From Scatophagus argus (taxonomy: Eukaryota > Chordata > Actinopteri > Scatophagidae): a stretch of 64,000 bases of DNA. A model generated the notes under the pieces. It was not told the origin of the DNA and did not search any database. It saw only the letters and a program-made list of their open reading frames with translations. Where the stretch lies: contig NC_058513.1 of the NCBI RefSeq assembly GCF_020382885.2, positions 9,829,774-9,893,773 of the forward strand. The letters are read 5' to 3'. Of this stretch, positions 11,184-24,061 are shown piece after piece. Positions within the stretch are counted from its first letter, which is position 1, and the number at the start of each line of letters is the position of its first letter. Both the position numbers and the translations under genes were made by a program.

Positions 11184-14100
11184 ATGTCTCGTTTCTTTGC
11201 CACCGGGTCTGACAGTGAGTCAGAGGAGTCCTCATCTGCCGATGAGATCACCCCTAAACCAACCGGGACAACTTTCAAGCAGTCAGTGAAATTTCTTATA
11301 AATCCTATCATCTGGTCTCACATTGTACTTTTTGGAGTAATCTCACACATCCGTATTGCTTTCACAGGTCGTTGCTTCTTAGTGATGATGAGGAGGACAC
11401 TAAGAGAGTGGTGCGCAGCGCCAAAGACAAAAGGTTGGTTTGGCCTCTTTGATTTATTTGTTTTCAACTGTGCAAATTGTTTGTTAGTTGTTATCTTGAG
11501 TGCATTCATTCTTAAATTATAGGTTTGAGGAGTTGACCAACCTCATCAAGACTATCCGCAATGCTATGAAAATTCGTGACATGGCCAAATGTTTGGAGGA
11601 GTTTGAGCAGTTATGTCGAGCCTTCCTCAAAAGCAAGAATATAGTGGACAAAGAGGGTGTTCCATCCTTCTACATCCGTCTGCTGGCTGACCTCGAGGAC
11701 TACTTGAACCAGGTCAGTAGCCCAGACTTAAAAGACAACTCTTAATTAAAACTACTTCACCTTGGTTAATTATCGTTGACATGTCTGTGTCATCAGACAT
11801 GTAAAAAATAATTAATTGTTATAATTGTCACAGACCCTGCTATTCCAGTTCAATTGGAAAAAAATTAACAATACTTTATTTTCAGCTTTGGGAGGACAAA
11901 GAGGGCAAGAAGAAGATGAACAAAAACAATGCAAAAGCCCTCAGCACACTACGTCAGAAGATCCGCAAGTACAACAGAGATTATGAAACGGAAATAGCTG
12001 CGTACAAGGAGGTAAGTCAGGACACTTTTTCTCAGTGCTCATTTGCTGCTTCAAGATATTGAGAAAATACACTTGTAGAGAGATATAACTACACTTCTAG
12101 ATCAAAGTCTTAGTGGTGGGATGCTGTTTCAAAGTGTAACATAAATTTGTGAGCAATAGCATTACCACCACATGGGTGCCAGTAGAACTGCTCAGGGGTC
12201 AACATGCATAAACGAAGATAAAACTAAAAGCTCAATGTCTTTTGTGTCTCTGTTAGAACCCACAGGAGTCTGCAGATGAAGAGGAGGAGAAGGAGCAAGG
12301 GGATTCTGGTAAACTACAAGTTTTTATCTTGATTAAAAAGAACTCTTAAATGCACAAGAATTCAAACAAGCCGCACAATGTTCATACTAATGTTGGATTA
12401 GATGAGTGAAATACATGTAATGGATTTGATGCCTTTCAGGGTCCTGTAGCCCAGGTACACCATTAAAAAAAAGTACAAATCAATTATCATTGAAGTGCCA
12501 TTATAAAGTCGGTAACATGTTTTTGGTTTTATCACCACAAAAAGTTATTGATAGAAGGACTGTAATTTTCTCAAAGAAAGGTTTTACTAGTTTTTGCCAC
12601 ATAGAAGCTTTTCATTTTGAATTAAACTCACACACACACATTTTTTTTCATACTTGTATCAAGATCACAGGTGAACTACCGATGGTGATATTGAACAAGT
12701 GCAAGCATCATCTCTAAGATTCATCGTAATTTTGTTCTGCAGGCTCGTCCTCTGACAGCGAAGGGGATGTGGGAGATGAGGGAGTGACAGCAAAGTCCTT
12801 CTTAAAGAAAAAGCCTGAGGTTTCCTCAGAGGCCAGCAAGTTCCTCAAGTCTGCCAAGGGATCCGGGGTAAGGCCAACATGCCGTATAAGAATGTATTGC
12901 AGACACCAACAAGAAGAAACTCGGTTCAAAAGACCCCATTCTTGTACTGAAGAACTACTTTGTGAGCTGACGTGCTGTGTTTTTCTCTTTCTTTCAGGAT
13001 GAGTCCTCTTCTAGTGATGATGATGAAGACGATGAAGACTGGGGCTCAGACAGCGTAGACAGTGGCAGCGAGAGCTCAGATGAAGGGGAGGGAAAGAGCT
13101 CATCCCTGGCTGTGGTCTTCCTCAAGAAGTGAGTCGCATCCACCTCATGGTTTTTAGTTTAAAACAGAAACATTTGTGAATTTTAAAAATACGAAATCAA
13201 ACCGTGACCGCTGGCACAGATGCTTTGCTTGGATTTTGTTTGACAGAACTTTAGTCATGTTCAGCTATGATAATTGATGTCATTTAAAAAAAAAAAAAAT
13301 TGGTTTATGGCATCTTAAGTGAAGATTTTGGGATTTTCGGACTGTTTATAATCATCGTTATGGACTCTGGTATGTTTATTATGTTTCACATAAGGAATTT
13401 ACAGGCCAAACAATTTAATGTAAATTAATAATTATTAGATGCACCAATAATTACTAATAATAATTAATACCAAGTTTCATAGCAGGCAGTTAGTCAAAGA
13501 AGATCAAGCAGTTTCTCTCTAACAGTGTCATGCATACTTACACCACGCTCTGTTTGTCTTTAGGACTCAGGATTCTGAAAAACCTGAGAAGAAGATTGGG
13601 AAGAAGAAGAGGGCCAAGAAGAAAGAGCGACTCGAGGAAGAGGCTGAGGAGGAAGGAGGAGAGGAGGTCGAGGGAGGCTGGGAGAAGGTGAAGGGAGGCG
13701 CCCCTCTGGTCAAGGTAAATAAGATTAATAAGATAATAAATAAGATACTGCAAAAAGACAGAACAGTAGATGGAACACTTGTTCATATTCATATTTTTGT
13801 GACAAAAAAAAAATCGAGTACCTTGCAAAGAACAACTTGTCTAAAAGAAAACAACCACATAATATGAATCAGCAAATTATATCAATATTTGTTGTGGTGT
13901 GTCGATCCATCAGGAAAAGCCCAAGATGTTTGCCAAAGGCACAGAAATCAATGTACCGGTGGTGGTGAAGAAGCTGAATGAGATCCTGCAAGCGAGAGGC
14001 AAAAAGGGTACCGACAGGTAACCTCACGTCATGTACAGCCACATCATAGAAAATATGGCCGCAGGTGATAATAGTCTTTAAAAAGAAAAACTAGCATTGT

Positions 14101-17100
14101 TTTCATGTAAATTAATGTCCAGTAAATAAGTTGTGCAGAGAAATGTTTTATGGCAAAGCAACAGCAAGGTATGAACCCCCTATTTATTCTCACATATCTG
14201 TTCTCTCTTTATAAGTGTTGATGTAGAAAAGGCTTAGCTCATGTAACACAAAAGAAAATAACTGAGTGGTTTAAACTGGACTTAAAGGACATTTTTCTCC
14301 CTCTGACAGGGCTGCCCAGATTGAACTGCTCCATGCTCTGGCAGCCATTGCCAATGAGAATAACTTGGGCCAAGGTATCCTGGTCAAGATTAAGTTCAAC
14401 ATCATTGCCTCTCTGTATGACTACAACCCAAACCTGGCGGCCTTCATGAAGGTAGATGTCCTTTTTTTCTAAATGTTGCAATGTCCTTTAAATTCAGGGT
14501 TTGTGCCTCGAAAAAGTTTGAAAAATGAATCTAAGGGACAGAACAAAACAAAAGAAAAACCCAATATGCATATTTATTCATTAATATACTTTAATAGAAT
14601 GATTAAAATCCTTGTAATATGTGTTATAATTGATGAAGTTCTGAATCAGCAGAAACAAATACTTAAATGATGCATGTTAGACTGAAAATTCTTTTTTTGT
14701 TTCCCTGTTTGTTAGCCTGATATGTGGAAGAAGTGCTTGGACTGTATAGATGAGCTGCTGAACATCCTCTTTGAACACAGCAACATCTTCATCGGGGAGA
14801 ACATTGCAGAGGACAGTGAAAATCTGGCTAACCAAGACCAGGTATCTCATCGTCTTATTCTGGATGGCAGTCTCTGCGATGTCTCCTCCACTGCAGATCT
14901 GCATCAGGATTTAGGGAATTATTACTTTAAATGGATCATATGTGAACCGTTAAACTAATGTGGTTGGTGGGTAGGGAATCCCAAAAGTGGATACCTGAAG
15001 CACCTGCATTTTTATCATCTATGTTGTATATAATGGGATTTGTCTTCACTGTCTTCATCTTTATATGTCTTCAGCTTACTAGAAATCGGGGATGATGTTT
15101 GCAATCAAAATGTGTTAAGCATATTTATTATTTTATTGTGTGTGTGTCAGCCATTCAGGGTACGTGGATGCATCTTAACCCTGGTGGAAAGGATGGATGA
15201 AGAGTTCACAAAGATTATGCAGAACACTGATCCCCATTCACAAGGTGAGAATTGTTTTTAATTATCAGTATTACATGGGAAAGTAAACCATATCATGTCA
15301 TGGCAGGAAACCCTGAAGTGTGTCATCGTTAACAGCTCTTCTTTAGTAACTCATTTCTTTCTTGTTCACTCTCCCTCCAGAATATGTTGACAATCTGAAG
15401 GATGAGGGACGTGTTTGTGGCATCGTTGACCGGCTGCTTAACTACCTGGAGAACAAGGGCAGCACAGAAGAGATTTGTCGCATCTACCTGCGCAGAATCA
15501 TGCACACCTACTACAAGTTTGATTACAAGGCCCATCGGCGCAGCCTGGGCCTCCAGGGAGAATCAAAGGTGAGAAAAGTCACAGAGGAGGTCTGGCCTGT
15601 GTGAGAGATTAAATATGCTTAATTAACAAGAAGGTGAACTGGGTTTCTTTTCCTGACAGACATCAAAATCTACAACGATAAGTAGCAGGATGAAAAGCTC
15701 ATTTTCTTTGTGCTTGTGATGTACTGAGTCGTGTTTCTCTGTCTGCCGTTTAGTCCGAGCAGGACCAGGAGGAGAGCGAGGGGGAGGATAGCGCCGTGAT
15801 CATGGACCGTCTCTGCAAGTTCATCTACGCCAAGGATCGCACCGACCGTATCCGTACCTGCGCTATCCTCTGCCACATCTACCACCACGCTCTGCACTCG
15901 CGCTGGTACCAGGCCCGCGACCTGATGTTGATGAGCCACCTGCAGGACAACATCCAGCACGCTGACCCGCCCGTACAGGTAGGCAGGCAGGAAGGCAGGC
16001 AAACACAAAGATAGACAAGAGAACAACAGTGAACCCTAAGTTAAGAACCCATTTTCTCTCATCTAGATCCTGTACAACAGAACCATGGTCCAACTTGGCA
16101 TTTGCGCATTTAGGCAGGGCATGATTAAAGATGCCCACAATGCCCTTTTGGACATCCAGTCCTCTGGCCGAGCCAAGGAGCTCCTGGGTCAGGGTTTGCT
16201 CATGAGGAACATGCAGGAGAGGAATGCTGAGCAGGAGAAGATTGAAAAGAGAAGACAAGTAAGTCCTACACAAGCAGTAAACTTGTGTTCAAGATCACGT
16301 TAAACCTGCTGGGTGTAATTCATCTTTACTGAAAAAGAAGCAGAAATTGAGAGGTCTGATATCAATTTATACGATGCCTGATGACATTGTGACATTTCTT
16401 TGACCTCCCTCTCAGGTGCCATTCCACATGCACATCAACCTGGAGCTGCTGGAGTGTGTGTACCTGGTGTCAGCCATGCTGCTGGAAATCCCCTACATGG
16501 CTGCCCATGAGTTTGATGCCCGCCGCAGGATGATCAGCAAGCAGTTCCATCACCAGCTGAGGGTCGGGGAGAGGCAGCCACTGTTGGGTATGCAACATGC
16601 CACCTAAGAGCTCTTTATACCAGGATGTTTAACCTGTAGAGGAACCAGAGAGATAACTGTAGCTTTTGATGTGTCCTCCAGGGCCCCCAGAGAGCATGAG
16701 AGAACACGTGGTGGCAGCCAGTAAGGCCATGAAGATGGGAGACTGGCGTACCTGCCACTCGTTCATCATCAATGAGAAGATGAACAGTAAGGTCTGGGAC
16801 CTGTTCCCTGAGACGCAGCGAGTACGCGAGATGCTCGTCAGGTTAGTATACGCCATTATTATCCATCATTGAATTTATTCACTTTTTCTCTTCTCTTTCT
16901 CTGATTATATCATATGTAATTATTACCAGTTACTTAGGTAGCTGTTTTGATGTATATTAAGTTATGCTGTGATTAAATCAGTTTCCGTATCATGTTTCCT
17001 TTTTATAGGAAGATCCAAGAGGAGTCACTGAGGACTTACCTGTTCACATACAGCAGTGTGTACGACTCCATCAGGTGAGCACAGGATGCAGCATCTATAA

Positions 17101-18422
17101 CCACAATAACATCAGTCACTAATAAAGAAGTGGTGTGTGTAGATCAGCTTGTATCTACTTAGATCAGAAATACCTCTTGACCTTAATTTTGTGTCAATAT
17201 GAAGTATTTAACTGGAAAAAAAACATGTTTTATATAAATTAGTAAAAAAAAAAAATAACTCTCTGTCCTTCAGCATGGAAACACTATCTGAGATGTTTCA
17301 GTTGGAGATGCCCACAGTTCACAGCATCATCAGCAAGATGATCATCAATGAAGAGCTGATGGTAAGTGTCATGGCTTCTGTGTTCTGTCGAAGTGAATTT
17401 ATCTCATATCTTCCAATATGGACATACCAGTGCATCTCAACATGTACACATTTCATTTTCATTTCTGTGTTAAATGTTTTCCGGCCTCTTCCCAACAGGC
17501 ATCACTGGACCAGCCCACACAGACGGTGGTGATGCACCGCACAGAGCCCACCTCCCTGCAGAACATGGCCCTGCAGCTGGCTGAGAAACTCGGCAGCTTG
17601 GTGGAGAATAACGAGCGCGTCTTTGACCTCAAACAGGGCGTCTATGGGGGCTACTTCAACAGAGGTGAGTTTAGCCAACACTCTTCGCTGTTTGCATTGT
17701 CTACTATATATGTTTGCAGATTGTTTATATTTGTCCTGTTTGCCAGTGACAATAAGTCACATTAAAGCGCTTGGCTATGAAAGCATTGAAAAATTCCTGC
17801 AACATCTCTGTTGATAAAAAAGGTTGAATCTTAGAAACAATAACATTTTTTTTCATTGCATTACAGATCAGAAAGGTGGCTACCAACAGAAGCAGTCCTA
17901 CCAGAGAGGTATGAGCAAGCACAGTGAGTTGCACATACATAAACACCTTAACACAAACCCTACCACAAGCCAAAATGCCTCTGATTTTCTGCAGAGGTTT
18001 TATTCTTTATTCATTGCTGCTTTTAACTGTGAGTGGGTTCTCGTGTAATCAGTAACTAACTTGTGATGCATTAAAACGTTAAGATAAAGGTCAGGTTTTG
18101 CCAGAACAGAACCAGTGTGTACATCATGTTATACAACTACGTCAGAAGTGTTTGTAGTTGTTCTGCGTGGTTAACACAGGAAGGTGTCGTGAAAAGCCGA
18201 GAGAGAAGTACGGCCGATCGCTGTATAAAGTTGAGCTTGAATGCCTGATTGTCACAGTCGCCGTAATTCTTTGTCATCTGATTAAATGCGGCCAGGTGGA
18301 CACTCGCAGATAATCCCGTTTTTCTTTTTGCATGTTCCACAGATCAGAAAAGTGGTTACCAGCAGAAACAGGGAGGCTACCAACGAGGAGGCTACAGAAA
18401 TCAAAATCAAAGCAACTATTGA
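11184..18422 (+). CDS. eif3c: Eukaryotic translation initiation factor 3 subunit C
   Basis: The product is a core subunit of the cytoplasmic eIF3 complex, which binds the 40S ribosome and recruits the initiation machinery. Coding exons: 11184-11281, 11368-11433, 11523-11712, 11886-12011, 12257-12308, 12743-12867, 12998-13128, 13564-13714, 13914-14017, 14310-14451, 14716-14841, 15151-15244, 15381-15568, 15754-15978, 16067-16258, 16416-16587, 16682-16841, 17009-17074, 17274-17361, 17499-17664, 17867-17908, 18343-18422. They total 927 residues (human 913) in phase. The start [15 protein letters not shown] matches the family. Acidic and Lys-rich stretches occupy residues about 150-310, then come near-identical blocks such as [20 protein letters not shown] and the C-terminal PCI region ([20 protein letters not shown]). 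The tail is Gly/Tyr/Gln-rich and contains a duplicated exon. Identity is certain. Confidence 0.97.
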
Positions 18423-18728
18423 GCTTGGAACATGTGGATTTCAGCCTCGCCACCTCATATAGTTTTCATTCCATAACAATAACAACAATCTGAGTTTCTG
18501 TGCTGACGCTGGACATTTGTTGTTCTCCCCCATCTGACTCAAAACTACTTTTAACTCATCCAGAATCGGCTAAAAGTTAGCGCTTCTCACTGCAAGTGCA
18601 TCGTTTGGTATTTCAGTACGGTCAAGTTCTTTGGATTAACATGGAAAGTTTTAAGGTTAATATTGCTCATAGATACTTATATAAAAAAATTCATTGCAGT
18701 GTGGTGGCTCATGGCCGTACAGTCAGGC

Positions 18729-18771
18729 AATAAACTCGTTGAGTATTGTTGACTTATACTTATGAAATAAA
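18729..18771 (+). terminator. eif3c: Two poly(A) signals of eif3c
   Basis: AATAAA occurs at 18729-18734 and again at 18766-18771, about 310-350 bases after the stop codon. Either could direct 3' end formation; two close sites are common. Confidence 0.65.
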
Positions 18772-18932
18772 CATTAATAAGCAGTGTCTTCTGAGTTTTG
18801 GTTTTGACAGATTTGTTTTGCAATAAGATACCAATACATGAAGCAAAAACAAAATAATGTAAATTTCACCTTCTGCACAGCAAACTCCAGATCCATATCT
18901 TTGAAAGTCACAAATGGTAGTTCTCTCAGCTG

Positions 18933-19075
18933 AACTATATTGACAAAAGTATTGGGACACTTGACCATTGCACCAACAGGGACTTTAATGACATTGCATT
19001 CTAAAAACATGGACTTTTGTCTACAGAGTCTATTTGATATACAGAGGTTTTCAGTCCAAAAGAAAAGATACATCT
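18933..19075. mobile_element. Fragment of a Tc1-like element end
   Basis: The segment starting with gacaaaagtattgggacac repeats, in the same orientation, the left end of the longer element at 19124. The shared words include gggactttaatgacatt followed by attctaaa. Only about 140 bases are present, so this is a solo or truncated end of the same family. Confidence 0.6.
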
Positions 19076-19123
19076 GAAAGGTCAGTAGGGAGAGTTTATG
19101 TATTAACTGGATACTGAATCAAT

Positions 19124-19655
19124 ACACTGTATGGACAAAAGTATTTGCACAACTGCCCCTTACACCAATGGGGACTTTAATGACATTCCATTCTAAATAC
19201 ACAAACAGCTTTGCAGCTATAACAGCTTCCTCTATTCTGGGAGTGTTTCTGTGGGAATTTCTGCCCATTCATGCAGTAGAGCATTAATGAGGTCAGACAC
19301 TGATGTTGGACAAAAAGGCTTGACTCGTGATCTCTGTTCCAGTTCACCTCAAAGATGTTGGATGGGTTTGAGATCAGAACGCTGTGTGGGCCAGTCAAGT
19401 TCTTCCACACCAAACTCATCCAACCATGTCTTTATGGAGCTTTGCTTTGTGCACTGGGACACAGTCGTGCTGGAATAGAAAAGGGCCTTCCCCAAACTGT
19501 TGCCACAAAGTTGGAAGCATAGCATTATCCAAAATGACTTGGTATGCTGAAGCATTAAGATTTCCCTTCACTGGAAGTAAGGGGCTGAGCCCAACTGCTG
19601 ACAAACAGACCCACGCCATATATGAATTGTCCTAAAACCTTTGTCCAATACTTAA
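19124..19655 (-). mobile_element. Tc1/mariner-like DNA transposon, internally deleted
   Basis: The ends form imperfect terminal inverted repeats: tatggacaaaagtatt on the left and the complement of acctttgtccaatactt on the right. The minus strand carries the C-terminal part of a Tc1-type transposase in broken frames. Recognisable pieces are VKGNLNASAYQVILDNAMLP, PTLWQQFGEGPFLFQHDC and SIKTWLDEFGVEELDWPTQR, which match the DDE-3 catalytic region of fish Tc1 proteins. The N-terminal DNA-binding half is absent and at least one frameshift separates the pieces, so this is a dead, non-autonomous copy about 530 bases long. The family is recognised by sequence; its age is not estimated. Confidence 0.8.
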
Positions 19656-20220
19656 TTATGTAGGTCAGTAGGTCAGATGAGCCAGACATCTATGAAATTC
19701 CATCCAAGACTAACCATTAAACCTCAAACTCATTCACCCTGTTACCGTTAGTGTCGTATAATGGTTACTAATAAGTTGTTGCTTCAGAGTAACCTTTCCA
19801 GCAATGTCAAACATGGCTTTGTTTGTTCAGCAGTGTGTTTGTTTTCATATGGATGACTGATTAAAAGTAGATGTGCACAAGTGTTGTTTCAGTAATCAGC
19901 TGGAGTTAAAAATGATAATAATATTTCAAAGTATTTTATCACTATAATTCACATTAATATATTGGACTGTTGTAGTTGTAGTCAGCATTGTAACATGTAT
20001 TTGAAATGTGTCCTTTTTCTTTACAGTTTTCCAAGCACAACATAACCTTGTTGCGTTTAGTGTTCTCAGTTTGCTGCGCACCAGCCATTCAGAGCAAAAC
20101 TAAAACTACTGATTCCAAGCTTCAAAGGCTACCTGATTTACATTCACTTCAATTTTTCAACAAGATGCAGTGATATCTTGGCTTTTTAATGAGCTCCCTT
20201 GGTATTATAAACTTAACAAG
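19656..20220. other. Spacer and probable prodh2 3' UTR
   Basis: AT-rich noncoding DNA between the transposon remnant and the prodh2 stop codon. No clear minus-strand poly(A) hexamer stands out within the first 200 bases, so the 3' end of prodh2 is unplaced. Confidence 0.4.
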
Positions 20221-23200
20221 TCAAGAGATTTGCATGCTGGTGGCCTTTGAGCTGCCTCCCCTCAGTCTCCTGTAGAGCTCTTGTCGCAGCAGGTCCCTCT
20301 CTTTGCGAATTCCCTGCAACACGGTGCGATTCTCCTGAGCCCGGCGCACCAGATAGGGCAGTGTGTCGTCCACTGAGCCATACGGCACTGACTTGTATAC
20401 AGCATAACCCTCCTTAGCTGGGGGGGGGGTGGATGAGGACAGGGAGAAATGGAATGATGGCATATTAGTAGGGAAAAAGTGAAGACATTGATCATTGAGA
20501 TGGCATAAATAAAAAAACTTCAAAGGCAAAAATGTGATTGGAAAAATTGAATTTGTAAATTAATTTTTAATCAGTTAATACACTCATTTATCAGGCAATG
20601 CAAGCTAATGAAGAGTTAAGCACAATCACTCAGACGGCAGTGCTTTCCTTCATAGCTCCATTTTATGATTTGGGGTGGTCAGGACTGAAACCATGCCTAA
20701 TGTGAAGGTGTCATTGAATAAGACGCAGGACCTTTTGTCACGTAAAAAAAAATAAAAATGTCATGTAACTAAATGAGGCACAGCTCACCCAGTGTGAGGG
20801 AAACGTGATCACACATGCCCAGCAGCTGGCCAAAACACACGGAGCCTCCGTCTTTGTCTATCCCCAACTCTCCCATCCTGGAGATGATATACACAATGCA
20901 TCATGGCAATAGTGCCAAACCTGGGGGTCGGGACTCGCTTGAGGGCTTGCAAGATAAATTTTAGTAGTTGTAAGACAATGAGAGTGGTCTTCTGGGATAA
21001 GAGGTTCAGTTTAGTTTAGGTTCAGCTATTAGTCCCTGACCTTTTTCTTGTTCTCCTGTATATCACTGAAAAATGTCACTTGTATAAATTCTTTTGTTTT
21101 AAGAGCTAATGATACACAACATCAAGTGACATTCAAGTGAAAGTAAAATCAGGCCATGGAAATAAAAGAAGAAAATATTACCAACAATGATTTAAATGAT
21201 GCCAAGTTTATGTGATTTTTTACTGACCGTTTGGCGGCGCGTCTCACGGACTCCTCGTTGTGAGAGGCGACTATGATCCTGTAGCGCTCAGGTTTCTGGG
21301 ATATGACGTCCAGCATCACATCCAGCAAGCCATTATAACTGCACAAGTAAACCACAAGTAAACCACAAGTAAACAGTGTTGGAGTTGAGTTCCCGGTCAG
21401 AAATTATCTGTATTTTTTTTTTTTTTTCCTTTTCAAGAAGCTTCACCACATCACAAAACAAATGCACTTTGATTTGCATCCAGATGCTTTGGTAAAATTG
21501 ATCCAACTCAGACAAGCACCAGATTCATCTTCATTAAGGTAACATTTTGTCCTTGTCTAGAATGCATTTGCCTGCTTGTGATTAATGGCCCCTGTGTCCC
21601 ATCCACCTGTCATTGGTGTCCTCCCAGCACCGGTGGATGGGGTCCTGGCGACCCTCTTTCTCTGCCAGTTTCCTTTCTTTGTCCATGTAGGCTCCTCGTA
21701 CCAGCTTGACTCCCAGACAGAAACCCTCTTTCTTGGACAGACTCAGAGCTTCCAGCAGGAGAGACCTGGACTCCTGAAAGACGCATGCAGAAGAGGGGGA
21801 CACGGTATTTAACAATGCCTGCCGAGTTTTATGTGTCAGTGCAATTAAAAGAAATCTTTTGATATTTGTAAAAGATACAATGAGAATGAAACATAGTTAC
21901 CTTCAGATAACACTGATATGTGTTCCAAATCCAGGCGCCATCTTTGTTGAACTTCTTCATCATTGCCATGGTGACAAGAGAAAGGGCGGGGTTCATGTAG
22001 GTGTACTCTGCATCAACCAGGACTCGGACTTTGTTCACACTTGCCTAAAGAAACAGTTGATGATGATTGATTACAACTGATCTTCCTAATAAATTTTTAG
22101 CTACACTTAAAAAAATAAACACAGTGGAGCTTAAAAATAATAGTCACAATAATTCAGTTGTTTAAGATGCAAAGTAGTAATTCATATATGCCCCATATAA
22201 ATTACATTTCCCATGGTGCCTCACATGTGTACCTCTGCTATTTTGTTGAGTCTCTGCAGGCCACAAAAGAAATGGGCAAGTTCACGTTCATCTAAACCAG
22301 GGAAGCTGATTGGCTGAAGGAGACAGTTTTAGGCAAAGGTCAGAGGTCATTTCACATTTAATGTAACTGTAAATGTATGTCTGAACTGGGGAAAAGGAAA
22401 ACATTTTGACAAACAGGGTTATTTTGGTGTATAGCGGACGTACCTCTCCATCCAGAGCTCTGACGAGGAGATTCAGGTCATACGGTTGTTTTGCAATGAG
22501 AGTTGTGATTTTCACCTTGATAGAAGCAGCACAGCCTCATCAGTGAGAAGAAGGACTCAGAATCAGGAGGGCACAGTGGGAGATATTTTGGGGTGTGGGG
22601 TGCATTCAGAAACAGCCTGAAACAGCTGTGGACACTCCAAACACTAACAAGTGCGCTCTTATCTTTTTTCCCATGTATTTGAACTTCATTCAACTACTGT
22701 TTGGCTCTGGTCCAGCTCACAGTTTGTCAGGGTTCTTATATGACCTGAGAAACCCTAAAAAACCCCTAGCATTTAAAAGTTTGTTACCCGTGTATGAATT
22801 CTAATATGCAGTAACCACTTAGTAGCCGTAGCGGAGAATCATGTCCTAAAAACATTCTTAATGGAGACTGTGAAATATAAAATGTCGCCTTACACACAAC
22901 TCTGGTCTGAACAGGGCTGTGACCTTCAGCTGCATCATTGGGTCTTTGCTCCAGGCATTGCTGTGAGACATTCGCACGCATTCCAACATGGCGTCCATGT
23001 TCTCATCATATGTCTTCTCCCTGGTGGTGACAAAAAAGCAGCATAAGGCTAAAAGGTACTTCACATAGCTTAACTAACTTAATAAAATGATCTATCTGTG
23101 CAAACATTTTTTCTCATATGTTTTGCGAAGTGTCACTCTGCATTCGCATGTTATCTTGTGTCCTGGAACAACTTTTTGCTCTCAGTTATTTGTTCTTTTT

Positions 23201-23995
23201 TTTTTTCATTTTGTATAACTTAACAAGTTAAATTCAGGATAAGATAAGATTAAAATTAAAACTGAGCAAATACTTGTTCTTGGCCTTCATTTGACACTGA
23301 TACAGGTGATAAAAAGGAGCCTGAGTATGTGTGTTTTTAATACCCGGTGCTTTCTCCCAGATCCTCTTCGATGGGTACTGCCAGCATGGGCCTCAGCCCC
23401 AGCAAGCTCATCTTCTCCATGGACTGTGAGATCTCACTCTCGTTCTCTCCAGCCACAAACTGGGCATACACAGTGGGCCGCAGCAGCAAAGAAAACCCCC
23501 TGCGTCCCAGGAGGGTACGTGCTATGGACATCAACTGAACGAAGAAGGTGGAGCAGATGGAAAAATTATGGAGATTCATGAGGTGATACAGAAGCAGTGT
23601 GTCACATATTTACACGACTGTAAACATCAGCAAATAATCTGCCATAACAAGACAACACAGTCAGTGTGTCAAAGATTGAATGAGAAAAGAAGGAAATCTC
23701 TGTTCCTGCTTCTGTCATCAGTCATTTTTCTCCAAATAATGATCACAAGTGGCAAACATACCTTTCCACAGTTGTTAACCAGCACAGGGAAGGAGCAGAG
23801 GCGGAAGATGCCCAGAGCACGGAGCAGCTCACCCCAGCTCTTCACCCTGAAGGCGCTGGGATCCTCAAAGGCCAGGGTTGCAGAGAGGTCTGGCTGCTTG
23901 CTTGCCACCGTCCTACAGGGAGCAGTACCGGTAACCAGCAGCCTCAGCGACGCAAGGTGAGGAAGTGAGGGACGAAAACGAGAGCAAATCATCAT
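20221..23995 (-). CDS. prodh2: Hydroxyproline dehydrogenase (proline dehydrogenase 2)
   Basis: This is a mitochondrial FAD enzyme that oxidises trans-4-hydroxy-L-proline in hydroxyproline catabolism. Exons in transcript order: 23995-23762, 23534-23344, 23020-22894, 22515-22444, 22313-22233, 22044-21901, 21773-21607, 21338-21228, 20877-20789, 20417-20221. They total 470 residues in phase. Family blocks seen are YAQFVAGENESEI, LMQLKVTAL-like MMQLKVTAL, VRVLVDAEYTYMNPALSL, GVKLVRGAYMDKERKLAE, ASHNEESVRRAAKR, VCFGQLLGMCDHVSLTL and YKSVPYGSVDDTLPYLVRRA. The words MCDHVSL, YKSVPYG and RTVLQG resemble PRODH2 rather than PRODH1 (MCDQISF, YKYVPYG). The start is uncertain: I chose the Met at 23995, which gives an Arg-rich targeting-like N-terminus. 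An in-frame Met at 24061 is the alternative. Confidence 0.92.
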
Positions 23996-24061
23996 CCCAG
24001 AAAGAGTGGGTGCCTGTGAGTGTCTGTATATTCCTGACGCAGCTTGTTGATGAAGTCTCAA

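Noticed and set aside
18423-18930. Small minus-strand open frames after eif3c
   Set aside because: They lie in the 3' UTR and flank and lack any conserved feature.
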